Made by a program: the position numbers and the translations under genes
In this document: in pieces, positions 56,517 to 63,642 of the stretch
Layout of the letters: each line of letters begins with the position of its first letter
Numbering within the stretch: position 1 is the stretch's first letter
Source of the DNA: Aureispira anguillae
GTDB taxonomy: Bacteria; Bacteroidota; Bacteroidia; Chitinophagales; Saprospiraceae
Assembly (NCBI RefSeq): GCF_026000115.1
Contig: NZ_AP026867.1
Coordinates: 4,273,716-4,337,715 of the forward strand
Direction of reading: 5' to 3'
DNA: 64,000 bases
The notes under the pieces: generated by a model
What the model was told of the DNA's origin: nothing
Databases searched by the model: none
Seen by the model: only the letters and a program-made list of their open reading frames with translations

Positions 56517-56933
56517 ATTTGTTTGGTTATGGGCAAAGCTTCGCCAAGCCACCCTATAGAAAAAGTAGCTTGTTGAAGACTTGCAATTAAATAATTATGG
56601 AATTTTTGTTGAACGTAAGGAATCGAACCTTATACTAACTATATCAACCCCTTGTTATAGTATTGTAGCTACAGCCTTGCAGCCGTTCAGCCGTTGTAAT
56701 TCTTCCCACAGAATCACTTCACGATAAATAAGACATTGTATATTTTAGCCTAAAGCAAAAAGTTAGTACCTTGCTTAGCTAAAACCAAGAACTTTTTCTA
56801 TCAACATTCTCAACTTATTCCATAAAGCTCCAATGTTGATACCACAAATTAAAGCATTTCAGGACTAAAAAACAACTAAAACAGTTTTAAAGTTTTGAAT
56901 ATCTTTTAAAGTCCTAAAGTAAAACTTAGCTAA
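56517..56933. promoter_or_regulatory. Divergent regulatory region with tRNA-like half and operators
   Basis: 417 bp without a gene. On the minus strand at about 56608-56690 there is an acceptor-like pair TGAACG/CGTTCA and a perfect T arm TAAGG-TTCGATT-CCTTA, but the middle does not fold into a normal tRNA. Two tandem AACGGCTG words lie within it (56680-56697, minus strand). Nearer the repressor, inverted repeats ATCAACATT/AATGTTGAT (56800-56840) and AGGACT/AGTCCT (56861-56915) are possible operators. Confidence 0.45.
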
Positions 56934-57425
56934 ATGTCTATATCTGAACGTTTTAAATTAATATTGTTTTTAGAAGAAAAAAATGTAAAGCAACTAGCTT
57001 CAGAAATTAATGTTACTCAATCTGCCTTAAATAAAGTAGTTAGAGGAGAAGCAATGCCTAGTTCAAAAATATTAATTCCTCTAGCTCAAAGAGGTATCAA
57101 TGTTAATTGGCTATTGATAGGAAAGGGCGACACTAAACAAGAATCTAAGGAAAACAGGAATCTAAGTCTAAATAAAGATACATTAAGAAAAAGGCTAACA
57201 CCTGAAGAACTTGAGCTAATAGTTAAAAAGCTTCCTAAGAATCAAGAGGTAATTTTTCACACAGAAACAAGTGCTATCGAAAAACTCGAAGCCCAAAATA
57301 AGGCTCTAGAAAAAGAACTTGAAACCAGTTATAAAATGAACAAAATACTGGCTGAAGCTAAAAAAGTTTTAGAAAACCAGATAAAAGACAAAGATAGGAT
57401 CATATCCTTGCTCGAAAAAAAATAA
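56934..57425 (+). CDS. CI-like repressor with coiled-coil tail
   Basis: A 163-residue protein. Residues 1-70 form an XRE/CI-type helix-turn-helix (QLASEINVTQSALNKVVRGE, then NVNWLLIGKG typical of phage repressors). Instead of a LexA-like peptidase, the C-terminus is a coiled coil of about 60 residues, suited to oligomerisation. With no autocleavage domain, induction must come from another signal, for example an anti-repressor of a helper phage (inference). It is the only plus-strand gene of this end of the island. Confidence 0.78.
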   Translation: MSISERFKLILFLEEKNVKQLASEINVTQSALNKVVRGEAMPSSKILIPLAQRGINVNWLLIGKGDTKQESKENRNLSLNKDTLRKRLTPEELELIVKKLPKNQEVIFHTETSAIEKLEAQNKALEKELETSYKMNKILAEAKKVLENQIKDKDRIISLLEKK

Positions 57426-57523
57426 AAACTATTACAATTAAATAATTTTGTGACTTTTTACTTTTTGAAACTTTTACCTTTTTATTTCTTTTCTAATCCT
57501 TATATTTTTTATTTGCGCCTTTT

Positions 57524-57869
57524 TTTTCCAACAAGCACCATTTTTACACATAAAACCCTACAAACCAATTAATTAATTTTTCCAACAAGAAAAAAATGGT
57601 TGGAAAAGAGGCTATTTTGTTGGAAAAAGGGGCTTTTTTGTTGGAAAACCGCTCACTTTGTAGGAATCTGCAAAAAATTTCTCAAGTATAATCTGTTGGA
57701 AAAATATTTGAGTTTCCAACAAAATACATGTTTTTCCAACAAGCTCCAACAGCTTTCAATAGGTATTTTATATTTATTATTATCTATTATACACTATATA
57801 TAAACAACTTAATTAAATTTTACCTGTATTAGTAAGTTTGCTTTTTGTCATTTGTTGGAAGTTGGAAAC
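57524..57869. repeat. Iteron-like TTGTTGGAAAA array
   Basis: At least ten copies of TTGTTGGAAAA or close variants in both orientations: reverse copies (TTCCAACAAG) at 57526, 57580, 57713 and 57733; forward copies at 57599, 57617, 57638, 57695, 57852 and 57861. The DNA is AT-rich throughout. Placement near a repressor and in an island with its own primase suggests a replication origin or a repressor/partition site. The 740 bp between the repressor and the right att site hold nothing else but the TGAGACA sites. Confidence 0.6.
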
Positions 57870-58091
57870 TGAAAGTAGTATTTTTGGTAAATGTTTTTTT
57901 TGAAGACACTTTCTTATTTTTTTGTTTATTTATTCATCATTTGTGACAAGGTTTATATTCTATTTTAAATTCTTAACAAATAACAATTACAAGTTCCTCC
58001 CTTGTTTTGGTTTTATAGAGATAGAACCATGGCAGTATAATTGTGTAACTTATAAATCTATTATTATGATGTCATAGTCATGCTGAAACGC

Positions 58092-58122
58092 TGAGACAAA
58101 AAGTGAGACAAATTATGTCTCA
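58092..58122. promoter_or_regulatory. TGAGACA sites at the right island end
   Basis: TGAGACA at 58092 and 58104 and TGTCTCA at 58116, mirroring the pair at the left end. The longer word ATTATGTCTCAAT here is the complement of ATTGAGACATAAT at 44008. Confidence 0.5.
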
Positions 58123-58174
58123 ATCGTATATATATTATACTCTTAATCAAAAAATTGAGTTGCTGTTCGACTAT

Positions 58175-58190
58175 TCCCTCCAGCTCCACT
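58175..58190 (+). other. Attachment site, right
   Basis: Exact copy of the 16-bp ssrA end (TCCCTCCAGCTCCACT), preceded by GTTCGACTAT, where ssrA has GTTCGAC. The sequence upstream cannot form the tmRNA T stem, so it is a fragment rather than a second functional end. Confidence 0.8.
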
Positions 58191-58199
58191 GCATTTTTT

Positions 58200-58245
58200 A
58201 AAGCGCAAATTACTGATTATCAGTAATTTGCGCTTTTGTTTTTTC
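58200..58245 (+). terminator. Probable original ssrA terminator
   Basis: A perfect 18-bp inverted repeat (58200-58217 with 58219-58236, AAAGCGCAAATT...) followed by TTGTTTTTTC starts 10 bp after the right att site. Before island insertion it would have directly followed ssrA. Confidence 0.75.
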
Positions 58246-58371
58246 AGATGGCGTGCTTTTTGTTTGGCGTTTTTTTTATCTTAAAAATGCCATTTTTCAT
58301 TTCGTGATTTTTGGATAAAAAAAAGTAAAAAATATTTTTTTTCAAAAACCAAACTGAATACGTGTGTTTCT

Positions 58372-58480
58372 GTGACGATTCAACACAACTCACTAATATA
58401 CAAAGCTTTGACACGACACATTTGATTTAAAAAAAAACTGTGATTTGTGTGTTTTTATTCGCTTCCTGTGATGATTCAAG
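58372..58480. repeat. Imperfect direct repeat before integrase 2
   Basis: CTGTGACGATTCAACACAA (near 58372) and CTGTGATGATTCAAGCAAA (near 58467) repeat within the 333-bp gap 58191-58523. They could be binding sites for integrase 2. The terminator at 58200 is the only other feature in this gap. Confidence 0.4.
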
Positions 58481-58523
58481 CAAATCAACCAAATTCTATG
58501 ACCAAAACTAAATTCCAAGCAAT

Positions 58524-59429
58524 ATGAAATTATTAGAAGCCTTATATTTTGCCTATGAGATCAAAAGCAGAGAATGTCGAGAGAAAACAGTACTTGACTA
58601 TGGAAGCTATCTTAATCGTTTTGCTAAGTACTGGGTCGGATTGGGTAAGGATAATAGCCTACTCAAAGACTTCAGCAAACAAGATGCGATTACTTACCTA
58701 GATTATGTCTTCACGGTCAAGAAAATATCGGCAGTAACAAGAAACAACCACTTTAGGAAGCTAAGAGCCTTGTTCTATGTCTTGGTAGAGCGTGACTTTA
58801 TCACAAAAAATCCATTTACAGGGGTCAAAAAATTGCGAACAGAAAAGAAAAAACGCCGTACCTTTTCTCCTGTTGAGCGCTCTATTATCTGCAACTATCT
58901 AAAAGAAGCTAATGAGGGGCTGTTATTAGCTGTTTCTTTGTGTTATTACTGCGCCTTGAGGAATGCAGAGCTAAGACGACTAAAGATTGAAGATATTAGC
59001 TTAGAAAAAGGAATTATTACCTTGGATGGGGCTAGGACTAAAAATAAGAATCTAGCCAATATTACCATTCCTAATCACTTGATTGAGTTTTTGCGCAAAA
59101 TACGCATCAATCGCTATCCAGCAAACTATTTTGTCTTTGGGCCTAAATTAACACCTAGCATCAAACAGACGGGCAAAAATTGCATCACTAGTACGCATAG
59201 AAAGGTAATGGACACTTTAACTCAATGCAATATTTTGACAGACTCCGAAAATAAGACGTTCTATAGTTGGAAGGACACGGCTGCTCGTGATATGATTGAA
59301 GAGGGCATCTCTGCTCCTGCTCTAATGAAACATTTTAGACATTCTAGCTTGGAAACTACTCAACGTTATTTGGAGAGCTTCGGAGTAAAAAATGAGCGTA
59401 TCAAAGAGATTCGGACTAATTTGTTTTAA
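58524..59429 (+). CDS. Tyrosine recombinase (integrase 2)
   Basis: A 301-residue protein with an N-terminal core-binding domain (residues 1-95) and a catalytic domain: Arg in CALRNAELRRL, Lys in RTKNKNLA, box II YSWKDTAARDM, His in FRHSS and Tyr in TQRYL. As in integrase 1, the box II Arg is replaced by Lys, and the following His of integrase 1 is Asp. XerC-like length but without the canonical motif, so it is more likely an element integrase than the chromosomal dimer-resolution enzyme. Confidence 0.85.
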   Translation: MKLLEALYFAYEIKSRECREKTVLDYGSYLNRFAKYWVGLGKDNSLLKDFSKQDAITYLDYVFTVKKISAVTRNNHFRKLRALFYVLVERDFITKNPFTGVKKLRTEKKKRRTFSPVERSIICNYLKEANEGLLLAVSLCYYCALRNAELRRLKIEDISLEKGIITLDGARTKNKNLANITIPNHLIEFLRKIRINRYPANYFVFGPKLTPSIKQTGKNCITSTHRKVMDTLTQCNILTDSENKTFYSWKDTAARDMIEEGISAPALMKHFRHSSLETTQRYLESFGVKNERIKEIRTNLF

Positions 59430-59507
59430 TAATCTTAGTATTTAGATTTAGTGATTTACGCCACTAGATTTGTTTTTTTCGTTTTTATGATCTATAATTG
59501 TAAACAT

Positions 59508-59674
59508 ATCCGCCACGATAACAATACATACATGCTATCCAATAATAGAAATATATTAGATAGAATATAAAAATAACGAAGGAGACTCCCTTCCTACCTT
59601 GCTTGCATGTGTGGGTTATCTTGGCGGATAATTGGGAGTTTCCTTTTGATCTTTTATGTAAAATTATCCGCCAA
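59508..59674 (+). promoter_or_regulatory. Leader with alternative ATCCGCCA pairings
   Basis: GTTATCTTGGCGGAT (59615-59629) can pair upstream with ATCCGCCACGATAAC (59508-59522, one mismatch), while TTGGCGGATAATT (59621-59633) can pair downstream with AATTATCCGCCAA (59662-59674), which ends 1 nt before the ATG at 59676. GGAGACTCCC (59581) and GGGAGTTTCC (59634) add a further stem. The two main folds exclude each other. Confidence 0.5.
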
Positions 59675-59675
59675 T

Positions 59676-59927
59676 ATGAAAAACGACAAAAACACGAGCG
59701 ATCCTGCTCTTGAGATAAGCAGCACTCCTGAAGCTTTTTTTTCTAAAGATTTTCTTTCCCAAGCTACAGAAATACACAATGATAAATTAGAGTTCTTAGC
59801 CTTGTTTGCTGATATGCAACGTATCTTTTTATGTGATATAGCTAAACATCATAACTATCCCGATATTTACTTGAATCAGTTGGAAAACAATATAAGCAAG
59901 TTGCAGCAGATGATTGTTTTGGCTTAA
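59676..59927 (+). CDS. Unknown small protein, 83 residues
   Basis: From the ATG at 59676 (an earlier in-frame ATG at 59607 lies inside the structured leader). The protein is acidic, with an Asp/Ser/Thr-rich start and two predicted helices (DKLEFLALFADMQRIFLCDIA and a C-terminal LNQLENNISKLQQMI). No family recognised. It resembles small tail-located proteins or antitoxin-like helical proteins in size only. It is followed by a strong terminator and is a separate transcript from the ART-like gene. Confidence 0.5.
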   Translation: MKNDKNTSDPALEISSTPEAFFSKDFLSQATEIHNDKLEFLALFADMQRIFLCDIAKHHNYPDIYLNQLENNISKLQQMIVLA

Positions 59928-59933
59928 GAGAAT

Positions 59934-59972
59934 GCCCCAATGATGTTTTATTGTTGGGGCTTTTTTTTACTA
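59934..59972 (+). terminator. Terminator of the 83-residue gene
   Basis: GCCCCAA and TTGGGGC pair across a short loop and are followed by eight T residues. Confidence 0.8.
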
Positions 59973-60011
59973 AAAAAGAACGAAAATTTTCTATTTCCTT
60001 TAAAACAAATG

Positions 60012-60019
60012 TATATTTG
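60012..60019 (+). promoter_or_regulatory. -7 box upstream of the ART-like gene
   Basis: TATATTTG matches the TAnnTTTG consensus, about 100 nt before the ATG at 60122. A -33 TTTG at the right distance is not clear. Confidence 0.4.
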
Positions 60020-60121
60020 CATTACAGGAATAGCAAAACTATCCTAAAAGAAAGTTTTACTATCAAAATAACCACTATTACTACTCTCAACCTAGTTACG
60101 TAGTAATTAAATTATCAAATC

Positions 60122-60793
60122 ATGTTTATATCAGAAAGTAATAGAATTTTGACATTAAATAAATGGGCTTTAAAATTGTTAGATTCAGAGTTGAGTGAGG
60201 TAATGAAAAGAAGACTGAACGCTAGCTCACCTACGATCCCTATCTCTTGTGTGGAAGAAGCTTTAATTCGTGCTTATTCAGGAATGGTAGCGTATACTTT
60301 AAATGATTTTTTGCGTGGCAAAGTCCCCGAATATATTGAGTACAAAGCAAGCTGTCTTTATAATCACAGTAACTTCCTTAGAACAATTCAAAAATTACCT
60401 CTATATAGTTCTGAAAAACCTCTATACAGAGGAACTAAAATACGCAAGGAAACCTTAACGAGAATGCAAAAAAATGGTTTTTATACTGACTTCGCATTTA
60501 TTTCAACGTCTACAGATAAAATTACTCCTAGCGGTCAAGGTGGAGCAATGTGGCATCTAAGAGCTGACTTAAATAATTATCCTGAAGAAGATTATGACTT
60601 AGTTCTATTGACTATATTAAAGCATACTTCAGGTCGGGATATAAGCTTATACAGTGCAGATTCAGATACTGATGGAACAGAAATTCTTTTTATGCCAAAT
60701 ACAAAATTTAGTATTAAGAATACTAAAATAAATAAACAACACGCTAGAGATATTCTTGAAATAGACGTTGAGGAAGTATCAAATATAGTGTAG
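60122..60793 (+). CDS. ADP-ribosyltransferase-like protein
   Basis: A 223-residue protein with the R-S-E pattern of arginine/asparagine-type ADP-ribosyltransferases: LYRGTK (R103), FISTSTD (STS at 128-130), and DGTEILFMPNTKFSI with E177. In active toxins the last motif is E/Q-x-E; here Gly occupies the first position, so activity or target may differ. An N-terminal helical part of about 90 residues precedes the fold, as in VIP2/C3-like and some phage ARTs. No signal peptide is seen, so it acts inside the cell or is delivered by another route. It is a single gene. Confidence 0.7.
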   Translation: MFISESNRILTLNKWALKLLDSELSEVMKRRLNASSPTIPISCVEEALIRAYSGMVAYTLNDFLRGKVPEYIEYKASCLYNHSNFLRTIQKLPLYSSEKPLYRGTKIRKETLTRMQKNGFYTDFAFISTSTDKITPSGQGGAMWHLRADLNNYPEEDYDLVLLTILKHTSGRDISLYSADSDTDGTEILFMPNTKFSIKNTKINKQHARDILEIDVEEVSNIV

Positions 60794-60917
60794 TCGTAAT
60801 TAATTAAGGAGGATTTCAGAAATGTTCATTTTTAAAACATTTCAATTACATTGTTTTTTAAATTTTTCTGATAGCCTCCTCTTTCTAGAAATTTTAAATA
60901 AATAAAAAATATTCCAA

Positions 60918-61874
60918 ATGGATTATATATGTACTTTTCTAAATAGTATACATGGACTAGAACTTAATTTTAATATTGATGATTTTTTATTCGAGGATTT
61001 AAATTTAAAAATTAAAAACGAATCTAAAATAATAGATCAATTTTATAAGTCTCCAATACTTAAAATTACTGGTTCAGCGCAATATCAAAAATCTATCCAA
61101 CTTAAATCTTATTTGTGGTCTGAGTTCCCTGCACCTAAAAAAGATTTTAATGAAAAAATCATACTTGCTCATTTACTAAAACTCAGCACAATTTTTAGTA
61201 ATGCAGCATGGATCGTAAAAGATAATTCAGTAAGGTTTGAACTTGGTCATTTTCAATATACTGATGGAAAATTCGTTACAATTCATTCTAATATTAGGCA
61301 CTCATTGTATACCAATTGCCTTGGAGATAAGGAGGTTACTAATTTTTCAGAACCAGAAATAACTGAGGCAATTAAGTATTTTAATTTTTTCTTCAATTTA
61401 AAGTCAAGCATTGACGACTCTGAGCCTGAAATGACTCATGCACAAGCTAATAGAATTAAAAGAGCTTATTATTTCATTGATTCAGCAAGAACAAGCTTTG
61501 ACATAGGTACCAAGGTATCATTATATTGCTCTGCTTTTGAGTGTTTATTTTCAATATCAAACAGTGAATTAACTCATAGGTTATCAGAGACTGTTGCTAA
61601 TTTTCTAGAAAATTCTTTTACAGAAAAAAAAGATATTTATAATAAAATGAAGAAAATATACAGCCTTAGATCATCCATTACGCATGGTTCAGGTATAAAA
61701 AGAGCATTACTTACAAATAATAGCTTAAAGTTAAAAAAAATAGGACGTGATTGTGATAATATTTTAAGAAGATGTTTAGAGAAAATTATTGCTGACGATA
61801 CTTTAACAAGTATGTATTCAGATAATAATAACGATATAATAACTACCTACTTAACAGACTTAAACTTTAAATAA
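60918..61874 (+). CDS. HEPN-like protein (Apea-HEPN type)
   Basis: A 318-residue protein, very AT-rich. The C-terminal half is helical and contains YSLRSSITHGSG: R251 and H256 form the RxxxxH motif of HEPN ribonucleases in the Apea-type context (R-N/S-x-I-x-H-G). The N-terminal half has no domain I recognise and may be a sensor. HEPN proteins of this kind occur in abortive-infection and other RNA-targeting systems. It lies 124 bp after the ART-like gene. Confidence 0.65.
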   Translation: MDYICTFLNSIHGLELNFNIDDFLFEDLNLKIKNESKIIDQFYKSPILKITGSAQYQKSIQLKSYLWSEFPAPKKDFNEKIILAHLLKLSTIFSNAAWIVKDNSVRFELGHFQYTDGKFVTIHSNIRHSLYTNCLGDKEVTNFSEPEITEAIKYFNFFFNLKSSIDDSEPEMTHAQANRIKRAYYFIDSARTSFDIGTKVSLYCSAFECLFSISNSELTHRLSETVANFLENSFTEKKDIYNKMKKIYSLRSSITHGSGIKRALLTNNSLKLKKIGRDCDNILRRCLEKIIADDTLTSMYSDNNNDIITTYLTDLNFK

Positions 61875-61938
61875 ACAAAAGTATCTTTTAACAAGATTAT
61901 CATAGTTACAACAGATGATTTTTATGGTTTAAAGTAAG

Positions 61939-61973
61939 GCCTCAATAACAATAATTTATTGAGGCTTTTTTTT
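61939..61973 (+). terminator. Terminator of the HEPN-like gene
   Basis: GCCTCAATAA (61939-61948) and TTATTGAGGC (61956-61965) form a perfect 10-bp stem followed by a T run. Confidence 0.8.
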
Positions 61974-62046
61974 TAAAAACTTGTTTTTCTATAAAAACAC
62001 ATTAAATTTATATATAAATTAACTAAAAAATTAAATTATAAAACAT

Positions 62047-62301
62047 ATGATTCAATCAAAACTACAACTACTAGTTGAAGAATTGCGAGATACACTTAAA
62101 CGCAAAGAAGAAGAAGTAGTAAACATTAACAACTCTTACATAAGTAGCTCAATTTCAAACATAAAACAAGAAATTGACACATTTGAAGCATTTACAAAAA
62201 AACAATCAAATGATCCGTTCTTAATGGATCAAATTTTAAAAAACTTTCAAAAAGAGGCTAACGTAATCATAGAAAGAATTAATGAGCTAAAAAACACGTA
62301 A
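62047..62301 (+). CDS. Unknown small coiled-coil protein, 84 residues
   Basis: An almost wholly helical, charged protein (VEELRDTLKRKEEEVV... and NFQKEANVIIERINELK), probably a coiled coil. No family recognised. It starts 82 bp after the preceding terminator and 25 bp before the secreted unknown protein, so those two may be cotranscribed. Confidence 0.5.
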   Translation: MIQSKLQLLVEELRDTLKRKEEEVVNINNSYISSSISNIKQEIDTFEAFTKKQSNDPFLMDQILKNFQKEANVIIERINELKNT

Positions 62302-62326
62302 AGATAATTTAATAAAACATCTTCTT

Positions 62327-62884
62327 ATGAAAAAACTATTCTTCATACTATCAATAGTATATTACAATTTTTCATTTTGCCAATGTAACCAGTATATAAT
62401 CAAGAATTATGACAAATTTGAAAAAAAAACTACTTACGAAACTATTAAATCACTTGATTTAGTGGGGAATGGGTATGGTTTTAGTGCAAAATTGACTCAA
62501 AATATTAATGGCTATAATGAAGTCCGTATAAAAGTAACAAATCTATCTACTAGAAAAGCCGCTGTAATTGGTAATAAATCGAAAATCATACTCTTATTCG
62601 ACAATAATGAAACTTTAGAAAGATATAATATTTGGGATGGTAGCTTCAATGGGGATAGCAATGAATTAGGGCTTATTGTCTTCATGTTTGGACATCAAAG
62701 TTTTCAATACAAAAAAGACTTAGCGGATCTAATAGATGACCACAAAAAACTTTTTAAGGAAAATGAACTTACTTCCATTAGGTTTACTAATATTGGTAGT
62801 ATTAATGCCTATAATAATATTGATATAGACTTAACGACAGAACAAAAAAAATACTTCATGAAAGTTTTTGAATGTTTCAATTAA
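62327..62884 (+). CDS. Unknown exported protein, 185 residues
   Basis: An N-terminal signal peptide (MKKLFFILSIVYYNFSFCQ) precedes a mixed alpha/beta domain with strands such as VRIKVTNLSTRKAAVIG and SKIILLFDNNE. No domain recognised. It probably acts in the periplasm or outside the cell. Confidence 0.6.
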   Translation: MKKLFFILSIVYYNFSFCQCNQYIIKNYDKFEKKTTYETIKSLDLVGNGYGFSAKLTQNINGYNEVRIKVTNLSTRKAAVIGNKSKIILLFDNNETLERYNIWDGSFNGDSNELGLIVFMFGHQSFQYKKDLADLIDDHKKLFKENELTSIRFTNIGSINAYNNIDIDLTTEQKKYFMKVFECFN

Positions 62885-63003
62885 GGGAAAAATACAAAAT
62901 ATCTATTATTGTTTCCTTATAAAAACAACAGCTGAGCCAGTAACACACTAGACAATTCTCCTAACTTAAAAATCAGTAACAGTATAAATAGTAGTTTCAC
63001 CAA

Positions 63004-63642
63004 CTACAATTTATCATTAACACTATTCGCATACCCAGCCACCCTACCAGCCCGATCCAAGCCATTAACGGTCTTACGAGCCTGATAAAAATCAACGATG
63101 GAGCCATTGATATACTGGCTCAATCGTTGACGAGTAAACAAGCCGTTTAGCATTCCATATACTAGAATTTTAGCAGCATTATTCGGATCAAGCGCCAACG
63201 ATGGATTTTTGACCAAATCAACGCCTAAAAAGTCCGACATTTTACGATAATTCTTTTGGTGGGTGAGTTGGACAAAACCCCGTCCCCAGTACCCCGTACC
63301 CCAATATCTATTTTGGCGGTTGTATACCTCTGTTTGGCTAGGAGCTGCCCTCCTTTCTTCTATCGGGCGAAAGTTGCTTTCATACCGAGCTGTTGCCAAG
63401 ATATACGCTAATTTATTCAAGTCTTTATCTCCATACTTATCAAACGCTCGCACAATTAATCGAATTGAATCTTTCTGCACTTCGTCTAGTGGACCAAACG
63501 CCAAAGAGCAAGATTTAATAATCCCATTTACCCGATAAGAGCGCATAAATACATCTATTAAGACGATGCAACCAAAAAGCAGCACTGTTCCCAGCAACAA
63601 CCTTTTATGCTCGCTTAATCCATCGTAGAATTTCAATTTCAT
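63004..63642 (-). CDS. Membrane-anchored GH19-like muramidase/chitinase
   Basis: A 212-residue protein with one N-terminal membrane helix (residues 14-33) and a GH19-like lysozyme/chitinase fold. Catalytic Glu E88 in ARYESNF, a second acidic pair at E95-E96, then GYWGRGFVQLTHQKNYRKMSD and PNNAAKILVYGM. The fold and size resemble phage endolysins. It starts in a 4-bp ATGA overlap with the amidase gene, so the two peptidoglycan-degrading enzymes are made together. Confidence 0.8.
   Translation of the reverse strand: MKLKFYDGLSEHKRLLLGTVLLFGCIVLIDVFMRSYRVNGIIKSCSLAFGPLDEVQKDSIRLIVRAFDKYGDKDLNKLAYILATARYESNFRPIEERRAAPSQTEVYNRQNRYWGTGYWGRGFVQLTHQKNYRKMSDFLGVDLVKNPSLALDPNNAAKILVYGMLNGLFTRQRLSQYINGSIVDFYQARKTVNGLDRAGRVAGYANSVNDKL

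Larger units (their letters stand above)
43951..58190. mobile_element. Integrative island at ssrA, satellite- or plasmid-like
   Basis: Bounded by 16-bp direct repeats of the ssrA 3' end. Contents in order: tyrosine recombinase, SMEK-STAND NTPase, a minus-strand block ending with GIY-YIG-like and unknown proteins and beginning with an HTH protein, membrane protein and primase-helicase, then a divergent CI-like repressor and an iteron-like array. TGAGACA motifs cluster at both ends. No structural phage, terminase, relaxase or type IV secretion genes are seen, so it should need a helper for transfer. Size, integration site, divergent regulators and primase resemble phage-inducible islands. Confidence 0.75.

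Noticed and set aside
56608-56690. A normal tRNA gene on the minus strand
   Set aside because: T arm and part of the acceptor stem are present but no 5-bp anticodon stem with a 7-nt loop can be formed, so it is listed only as tRNA-like.
57600-57803. 67-residue reading frame in the iteron-like array
   Set aside because: The Cys/Trp/Lys pattern is a translation of the repeated TTGTTGGAAAA words.
57524-57869. CRISPR array
   Set aside because: Repeats are about 11 nt, irregularly spaced and in both orientations, and no cas genes are present.
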